Shown: one piece after another, positions 47,988 to 52,799 of the stretch
Numbering within the stretch: the stretch's first letter is position 1
How the letters are laid out: the number at the start of each line of letters is the position of its first letter
DNA from: a virus
Direction: 5' to 3' (one strand)
Length of the DNA stretch: 52,799 bases
IMG/VR virus record: IMGVR_UViG_3300034108_000798
Span: 1-52,799 of that record
Notes under the pieces: generated by a model
The model's input: the letters and a program-made list of their open reading frames with translations, nothing else
Told to the model about the DNA's origin: nothing
Databases searched by the model: none
Made by a program: the position numbers and the translations under genes

Positions 47988-48660
47988 CGTCTTGTGGCTT
48001 TGTCTTATGAGCTAGGATTGTCCAGAAAAATGGAACTGTATATCGAATGCCAGACTTAATTTCAGTCACACCGTGGATGTAGTTTTTGTCTCCAGGGAAG
48101 AAGTATGCTGCACCAGCCTTTGGCTTAAATTGAATACCCTGGTTAGGGAAATACAATTCCCCTCCCTCATAGTCGTCATTAATATAGAACAGTCCAGCTA
48201 AATCGTAATATGGAAAATCGTTTGGCGTTCCAGCATCTGGACCTTCGTGCAACTCTTTATCTGCGTGTGGCATTTGAAGCTGCCCAGGCAGCCATCTAAC
48301 CATTGCTGGGCTGGTCGGATTAGCGTCAACTCCAAAAAAGTTATCCACTTCAATTTTTAGCCTTGCTACCATCTTTTCTATGAGATCTGGAATCTCTGGA
48401 TCGCCCTTTTGAATTGTTGGATAGGTGGCAACACGATTTGCCCAATAGTCTGCATCGTAAATTACTGTTCCATTTTCATTATGATGAGTTTCTGTGACAT
48501 CCCAGTTATTATTATTTCTAATAAAATTGTTTAGCCTTGATAGCTCTTCTTCTGTCATAAAATTTTCAAGAGAAACGATATTATCTGCAGACTCTCCAAA
48601 AAATCCAGACGGGGTAATTGACACCCTATCTACCCAATGATTATTTCTTAAATCATCCAT
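47980..48660 (-). CDS. 2OG-Fe(II) oxygenase (226 aa)
   Basis: H132 and D134 (MPHADKELHE), H196 (YIHGVTEIK) and R206 (SGIRYTVP) make up the active site, with INDDYEGGELYFPNQGIQF as the GG turn. I prefer the ATG at 48660, since AGGAG lies 9 nt upstream; the ATG two codons earlier is only 3 nt from it. The N-terminal half includes NFMTEEELSRLNNFIR, common to most of these paralogues. It is close in core sequence to the oxygenase at 47202. Confidence 0.8.
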   Translation of the reverse strand: MDDLRNNHWVDRVSITPSGFFGESADNIVSLENFMTEEELSRLNNFIRNNNNWDVTETHHNENGTVIYDADYWANRVATYPTIQKGDPEIPDLIEKMVARLKIEVDNFFGVDANPTSPAMVRWLPGQLQMPHADKELHEGPDAGTPNDFPYYDLAGLFYINDDYEGGELYFPNQGIQFKPKAGAAYFFPGDKNYIHGVTEIKSGIRYTVPFFWTILAHKTKPQDVV

Positions 48661-48672
48661 AAACATATTCTC

Positions 48673-49398
48673 CTATTCATACTTTCTTTTTTCCCAAACA
48701 TCTCTTAGATATACCCCGCCATCTGGAACCCTGTATTTATCAGAATTTGCCATATTCTTTTTTACGATAGACAGTCCTGACTCTTTTACATACTCAGATG
48801 TCCAGTCTTCTCTTTTAAATGGCATCATTTGCATATAAGGAGTTCCTGCTGGCAAAACGCCAGTCCAGTCTTTAGCAATAAAGAATGGCATAGTTCCTGG
48901 CAAGTTTACCTTATCATTATCAATTATACCGCTAGTTGTCAAAAATGGTAGATCATACCTGTCATAAGGCTGTGAATAAAGAACGCTATATCCTTGTGGA
49001 ACCTCTACAGCCCAGTCTGGAAACCATGCAAAGTGTTTTTCGTGATAGCCTCTTGGGCCTTCAAACTGTGGCATTTTTTCTCTGTCTTGGATAAAATCAG
49101 AATACTTTGGATCTAAAACTTTTGCAGAAATCTTATTGCTGCTATCCATAAAAAATTCAATATCGCAAGGAGTTCTATAGACATACCCAGTAGTAAGAAC
49201 ATCATACATCGCTGGACAAGCCTTCCACGTTGGGACTTTTCCTCCATCTGGCCCCACATAGCTTTTTCCATCTGGGTTTTTGTAAAATCTATCTGCTGAA
49301 ATATACCATTCTGGAAGGCTCTTTGAAGTTGGCTTTGGGGCAGAAGCATCTTCTTCAGAAAGCCACCCCCTATTAGTTACAAATTTAATCTTTGGCAT
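48673..49398 (-). CDS. unknown protein, distant relative of DUF6065 (241 aa)
   Basis: No function is known to me. It begins PKIKFVTNRGWLSEEDAS and shows PEWYISADRFYKNPDG, then KACPAMYDVLTTGYVYRTPC and DIEFFMDSSN, GYSVLYSQPYDRYDL and VLPAGTPYMQMMPFKREDW. The order of these motifs parallels the DUF6065-like protein encoded next to it (cysteine-Pro ... G ... P-x-DI-x-F and a late P-x-x-TP motif). It is beta-rich and might be a cupin-type fold. It is flanked by oxygenase genes on both sides of the pair. The overlap with the preceding gene is 14 bases. Confidence 0.55.
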   Translation of the reverse strand: MPKIKFVTNRGWLSEEDASAPKPTSKSLPEWYISADRFYKNPDGKSYVGPDGGKVPTWKACPAMYDVLTTGYVYRTPCDIEFFMDSSNKISAKVLDPKYSDFIQDREKMPQFEGPRGYHEKHFAWFPDWAVEVPQGYSVLYSQPYDRYDLPFLTTSGIIDNDKVNLPGTMPFFIAKDWTGVLPAGTPYMQMMPFKREDWTSEYVKESGLSIVKKNMANSDKYRVPDGGVYLRDVWEKRKYE

Positions 49399-50104
49399 TA
49401 TCTTTCACTTTCATTAAAATCTTTTTAGCATCGTGATAGCCAGCTGGACAACCCTTATGGTCGATGGCATCTCTATAAAAATGTGTCCACTCTCCACTAG
49501 AATTCATAGCTTGTTGAGCCTCTCCTCGCTCAAACATATTATCGACCCACTTTTGTGTCATATATGCTGGCCTATCGTTTCTAATTTCTAGTTCATGGTT
49601 TTGAATATCTGACAAAGATATTGGCACGATTGCTGCAATTGGAGTCTTTGCTGGAATTGTTATTTCAACGTTAGGCTCTGTAATCATCCAGGATACTGGA
49701 AACTCGTTAGAAAGAACAGATGTACTGATTAGTGTGGTCATACACTGAGCCCCTCGAATAAATTGATTAGGAACTGGCATTGTTAGTAAAGTAAAATTTT
49801 CATTTTCTTCGCCAGTAAAAGTTATGTCTGTGTAAAAACTTATGGTTGCATTACCTCGTCTAGGAGTTACATATTTTTCACCAGAAATAATTTTTACATG
49901 GTCTGGTGATGAGTCGTTTACACCGTCCCAAATAAACACGATGTCCTCTGGATAAGATATTCCCCAGCCAAGCCTATTTGACAAAGATACTGGAAAACAT
50001 TGGTATGCATGCTTTTCAAAAGTTATATCCATCCAATCACGATGCATTGGCAACTGGTCTATAACACTAACATCTCCAGAGGTGTATGCAAAAACTTTTT
50101 TCAT
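49385..50104 (-). CDS. DUF6065-like protein (239 aa)
   Basis: Motifs match what I remember of the DUF6065 family: MHRDWMDITFEKHAYQCFPV, SNRLGWGISYPEDIVFIWDG, TISFYTDITFTG, then MPVPNQFIRGAQCMTTLIST and VSWMITEPNVEITIPAKTPI. The family is found in bacteria and phages and has no known function. I place the start at the ATG 50104 next to the TGA of the previous gene (overlap of one base); a TTG just before it is possible. The protein is beta-rich; a sugar- or nucleotide-related role is a guess only. Confidence 0.6.
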   Translation of the reverse strand: MKKVFAYTSGDVSVIDQLPMHRDWMDITFEKHAYQCFPVSLSNRLGWGISYPEDIVFIWDGVNDSSPDHVKIISGEKYVTPRRGNATISFYTDITFTGEENENFTLLTMPVPNQFIRGAQCMTTLISTSVLSNEFPVSWMITEPNVEITIPAKTPIAAIVPISLSDIQNHELEIRNDRPAYMTQKWVDNMFERGEAQQAMNSSGEWTHFYRDAIDHKGCPAGYHDAKKILMKVKDNAKD

Positions 50105-50826
50105 CAATCCCCAGTTTCTTGATAAAATTCTGGCTTGTGATACTTTTCTGAATAATCTAGCATTGTTACGATCGAATGCTTTGTTCCAGACTCAACTGGC
50201 AAAGACTTGTGTGGATACATATAGTTTGATGGGAATATGAACAAGTCTCCAGCCCTAGGCTTAACCTTTAACCCTTGGAGCCTAAACTCTAGCTCACCGC
50301 CCAAATAATCATCATTTGGATAGGCTACTAAAGAAACTACGCAGTTATAAGAATATCCGTTATCTGAGTGTTCTTGAAAGTGTTGTCCTGGGCCATACTT
50401 TACAAAATTCATAGCTTCCCAGTATCGTAATTCACCAATGTTAAACTTTTTTGCGTAGTCTTTTACTGCCGCAACTTTTCTGTCATATAGGTCTTGCCAT
50501 AGATCCTGTAGGGTTTTTGATGCCTCTGATGTGTCGTGAGCAATATCTGTTTTTTTATACTTAAAGTCGTAGCAGTCTCTATACTCTGGCATTTTCATTC
50601 CATATCCCACCATAGCTTCCATGTAGTCATAGTGGTTTGACTTGTCGTCAAGAACCTGCTCTAATCTTTCTACAATGCCCATGTCAATTGGCAAAACATC
50701 GTGATATACAAAAATTCCAGGCGAAAGTTCTTCTACCGAAGACCATGTTTTTTCTGGAATATGATAATAATCTTCAAGTCTTTTTTGTACTACGTTGATA
50801 TCTTCTATTTCTTCAATGTTATTCAT
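50104..50826 (-). CDS. 2OG-Fe(II) oxygenase (240 aa)
   Basis: H153 and D155 (FQEHSDNGY), H206 (PHKSLPVES) and K216 (SGTKHSIV) form the active site, with YPNDDYLGGELEFRLQGLKV. It is a near sister of the oxygenase at 50837: both share FNFVKYGxG-like text before the core (AMNFVKYGPGQHF versus AFNFVKYEGAGKHF), -HxSLP- after the distal His and the ending MLDY/MTDY. AGGTAAAAA precedes the ATG. Confidence 0.8.
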   Translation of the reverse strand: MNNIEEIEDINVVQKRLEDYYHIPEKTWSSVEELSPGIFVYHDVLPIDMGIVERLEQVLDDKSNHYDYMEAMVGYGMKMPEYRDCYDFKYKKTDIAHDTSEASKTLQDLWQDLYDRKVAAVKDYAKKFNIGELRYWEAMNFVKYGPGQHFQEHSDNGYSYNCVVSLVAYPNDDYLGGELEFRLQGLKVKPRAGDLFIFPSNYMYPHKSLPVESGTKHSIVTMLDYSEKYHKPEFYQETGD

Positions 50827-50836
50827 TTTTTACCTA

Positions 50837-51595
50837 TCAGTATGTTAGTTTGTTTTGATCTTCTTCTCTATATGGAAAATAGCGAAGTCCTCCACGGTCG
50901 TTATAATCTGTCATAACAACAACTGAGTACTTTGTGCCGTTTTTCATTGGCAAAGAAGCGTGTTCATAAACATATGTGGATGGGAAAACAACAATATCTC
51001 CCTGCTTTGGCTTAATTGTTAAATCAAACCTTGGAAAATAAAGGTCTCCGCCCTCATAGTCGTCGTTAAGGTATGCAACTGCAGAAACTGTAGTAACATA
51101 TGCTGGACCGTGGTCAGCATGAATATTAAAATGCTTTCCAGCACCTTCATATTTTACAAAATTAAAAGCTTCATAGAATGAAATGCCAACCCCCCAGTAT
51201 TTTCCATAATCCTGAACGTTTGGATGAATTGCATCAAAGGTCATTTGATGAATATCATAAAGGGCTGAGTTTTCTTCATTTCTTGGACCATAGCTGTTGC
51301 TGCTAATTTTAAAATCAACACAGTCTCTTGCTTCTGACATTGCAGAGTCTGACTCAGTAACCATAGCACTGTGCCAGCTATATGTCTGGCTAGAGCTGTT
51401 TGTAAGTTTTGACTCGAGGGTGTCTATAATTTTAATAGAAGTTTCTTTTGATATTCCATTGTTGTAGATATTAATTCCCATTGCTGGGTTTGAAACAGAT
51501 ACCCCGCTCAAAGTTAGTCGGTCTGGCACCCTATTTTTATCAGTTTCTGATCTATCTTTTGTAAACCAGTCGTCTTTATTTTCTTGAGTTTCCAT
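50837..51595 (-). CDS. 2OG-Fe(II) oxygenase, first gene of the cluster (252 aa)
   Basis: H159 and D161 (NIHADHGP), H212 (EHASLPMK) and K222 (NGTKYSVV) form the active site; YLNDDYEGGDLYFPRFDLTI is the GG turn. The start is the ATG at 51595, 6 nt after TGCTATAAT, without a ribosome site; the TTG six codons earlier lies inside the promoter. As the first gene of the leaderless operon it may be the most strongly expressed oxygenase. It is a tandem duplicate of the gene at 50104. Confidence 0.8.
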   Translation of the reverse strand: METQENKDDWFTKDRSETDKNRVPDRLTLSGVSVSNPAMGINIYNNGISKETSIKIIDTLESKLTNSSSQTYSWHSAMVTESDSAMSEARDCVDFKISSNSYGPRNEENSALYDIHQMTFDAIHPNVQDYGKYWGVGISFYEAFNFVKYEGAGKHFNIHADHGPAYVTTVSAVAYLNDDYEGGDLYFPRFDLTIKPKQGDIVVFPSTYVYEHASLPMKNGTKYSVVVMTDYNDRGGLRYFPYREEDQNKLTY

Positions 51596-51601
51596 GGCAT
51601 A

Positions 51602-51610
51602 ATTATAGCA
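51602..51610 (-). promoter_or_regulatory. extended -10 promoter of the oxygenase operon
   Basis: TGCTATAAT on the minus strand lies 6 nt before the ATG at 51595. It is in the 100-bp gap after the FN3/PPFF gene and would start the accessory operon down to 43809. Confidence 0.5.
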
Positions 51611-51696
51611 CAAAGTCTTTATTATTCAAAATCACTCTTAACAGGCTATTTTTAAAAATCAAAATGTTAAATTACTTTATTGTCTATTTAGACATT

Positions 51697-52536
51697 TTAG
51701 ACTGCTCTAACCCTGAATCTAGGTGGGAAGAACGGGAACCTAGGTGGGAAGAACGGTGGGAAGAACGGGAACCTAGGTGGGAAGAACGGTGGGAAGAACG
51801 GGAACCTAGGTGGGAAGAACGGTGGGAAGAACGGGAACCTAGGTGGGAAGATTGGTGGGAAGAACGGTGGAAAGAATGGAGGGAAAAACGGGGGGAAGAA
51901 TGGTGGAAAGAATGGGGGGAAGAATGGTGGTGTTGTGATGATTGTAGGAGAATATGGAGACCACCCTCCAAGCCCATTTGCGTTTTCTGCACGAACACGA
52001 TAAGCTTGTGAAGTAGAACCTTCTTGAGTAACTGTAACCGAAGTAGATACTGTATTGCCACTTTTAGCATCATCGCTTTCCCAATAATAAAGAGTGATAG
52101 CTGTTCCTCCAGTTGCTGGAGCAATCCAACTAACCACATCTTGATTAACTTCTGGAGTTGCAGTTGGAGCAGATGGCGTGGCTGGAACAGTAGTAACTGC
52201 TACTGTAGTTGTTGCAGAAGCTGCAGATGTTCCTGCTGCGTTTGTTGCTGTTACACTTATGGTGTATGTTGTTGCAGATTTAAGTGTCTCTACTATGATG
52301 GGTGAGGTAGCTCCCGTAGCTGTTCTAGTTGTTTCCCCAGCAGCGGTAGCCGTTACGGTAAAAGAAGTTGCTGGGGGAGATCCTGCTGGCAGTTCAAAAG
52401 CTACGCTTGCTGCACCATCATCAAAAGCTCTGCCCGTTCCTACGTTTGTAGCAACTATACTTACAGGGGCAAGAGGTTCGAGTTCGAGAAAGTCATTCTG
52501 TTGTGATGACTTTCCTCCAGCTTCTTTCTTTGCCAT
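51697..52536 (-). CDS. two-FN3 protein with PPFF repeats, module 2 (279 aa)
   Basis: Two fibronectin type III domains: the first about residues 20-115 (AFELPAGSPPATSFTVTATA, SATTYTISVTATNAAGTSAA), the second 120-205 (VNQDVVSWIAPATGGTAITL, SQAYRVRAENANGLGGWSPY). A Pro/Phe tail of about 70 residues then has PPFF units and 11-residue FPFFPPFFPPR units, ending PPRFRVRAV without cysteines. Compared with module 1 it has an extra FN3 and a longer repeat. AAGGGG lies 10 nt before the ATG. A virion attachment or fibre-tip role is inferred from FN3 and from coupling to a fibre gene. Confidence 0.7.
   Translation of the reverse strand: MAKKEAGGKSSQQNDFLELEPLAPVSIVATNVGTGRAFDDGAASVAFELPAGSPPATSFTVTATAAGETTRTATGATSPIIVETLKSATTYTISVTATNAAGTSAASATTTVAVTTVPATPSAPTATPEVNQDVVSWIAPATGGTAITLYYWESDDAKSGNTVSTSVTVTQEGSTSQAYRVRAENANGLGGWSPYSPTIITTPPFFPPFFPPFFPPFFPPFFPPFFPPIFPPRFPFFPPFFPPRFPFFPPFFPPRFPFFPPFFPPRFPFFPPRFRVRAV
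51717..51932. repeat. tandem repeat encoding PPFF and FPFFPPFFPPR, module 2
   Basis: Two types occur: 12-bp PPFF units near the FN3 end, and at least three 33-bp units linked by CCTAGG near the C-terminus. The C-terminal units are nearly identical in DNA, while the FN3-proximal units differ at synonymous positions. This gradient suggests recent homogenisation or growth at the C-terminal side. Confidence 0.9.
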
Positions 52537-52548
52537 TTATTCTGCCCC

Positions 52549-52799
52549 TTAAACCTTAAGATCTCCATAGAGAATCCAACTATCTGTTCCACGCTTTAAT
52601 ATTGTAGCAGATGACCACTGTGTTCGTAGCTTATTTCCTGGAGTTCTGTTTAAAGTCACACCCATAGCGGCGTCAATAGTTACCTCTCCAGTGTTTGTTT
52701 GGAAAATGTCCATAGATGCTCCAATTGGCCAAGCTAATGTTGCATTAGTTGGAATTGTAAAAGTCATCGGGCTGGTAGAGTTCATCTCAATAACGCTAT
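52549..52799 (-). CDS. tail-fibre protein C-terminus, module 2 (partial, cut by window edge)
   Basis: The reading frame is open to the window edge (upstream codons read VIE before the first ATG at 52785), so the gene starts outside the window. The visible part (PMTFTIPTNATLAWPIGASM, NTGEVTIDAAMGVTLNRTPG, SSATILKRGTDSWILYGDL) is homologous to the C-terminus of the module 1 fibre. It ends 13 bases before the FN3/PPFF gene. Confidence 0.7.
   Translation of the reverse strand, partial: SVIEMNSTSPMTFTIPTNATLAWPIGASMDIFQTNTGEVTIDAAMGVTLNRTPGNKLRTQWSSATILKRGTDSWILYGDLKV

Noticed and set aside
51596-51613. TTG at 51613 as start of the first oxygenase of the cluster
   Set aside because: It lies inside TGCTATAAT, the promoter; the ATG at 51595 fits the common spacing.
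51717-51932. CRISPR-like appearance of the regular repeats
   Set aside because: There are no unique spacers; the units are contiguous, in-frame and coding.
51664-52011. Plus-strand open frame of Trp-Glu-Glu-Arg repeats and a minus-strand His/Ser-rich frame across the module 2 repeat
   Set aside because: Repeats whose unit length is a multiple of 3 stay open in several frames. Only the frame continuing the two FN3 domains is supported.

Overview
This window is a large part of a tailed-phage genome with siphovirus layout. It holds an HK97-type head module, two paralogous tail-chaperone genes, a 2,483-residue tape measure protein, long minor tail proteins, a full replisome block and a large accessory block. 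Nearly all genes lie on the minus strand, so transcription runs from high to low coordinates; only four genes (42085-43805) are on the plus strand. No integrase, rRNA, tRNA or CRISPR array was seen. No terminase large subunit, endolysin or holin was recognised either, so the genome probably continues beyond the window, and the last gene is cut by the right edge. The DNA is AT-rich by eye. Many genes appear to start 5-7 nt after a -10 box (TATAAT/TATACT, often with an upstream TG), which would give leaderless mRNAs. Leaderless mRNA is common in Actinobacteria, and the tail-chaperone and tape-measure sequences also recall actinophages. A low-GC, perhaps aquatic, actinobacterial host is my inference.

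Layout in the direction of transcription. (1) 52799-51697: the end of a tail-fibre gene, then a two-FN3 protein ending in PPFF repeats. (2) 51595-43809: an accessory operon with seven 2-oxoglutarate/Fe(II) oxygenase-like (2OG) genes, a DUF6065-like protein and a probable relative, a short-chain dehydrogenase and an FkbM-like methyltransferase. (3) 42085-43805, plus strand: an eighth 2OG oxygenase, a JmjC/cupin-like protein and two proteins of about 60 residues. (4) 42013-36164: a second fibre + FN3/PPFF module, a two-repeat protein, and a 1,189-residue LamG-like protein. (5) 36145-28502: portal, protease with scaffold-like tail, major capsid, head-tail connectors. (6) 28436-10194: major tail protein, two chaperones, tape measure, distal and minor tail proteins. 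(7) 10191-32: HTH protein, DnaB-like helicase, primase, SSB-like protein, DnaE polymerase, MazG-like hydrolase, RecA, zinc-binding and nuclease-like small proteins, DnaQ-like exonuclease.

The most striking feature is the accessory block: eight divergent 2OG oxygenases plus a cupin, flanked by two copies of a fibre-FN3-(PPFF)n module in direct orientation. Since this oxygenase fold includes prolyl and lysyl hydroxylases, one testable idea is that the enzymes hydroxylate phage fibre proteins, for example the proline-rich PPFF tails. Host glycans, lipids or nucleobases are alternative substrates.
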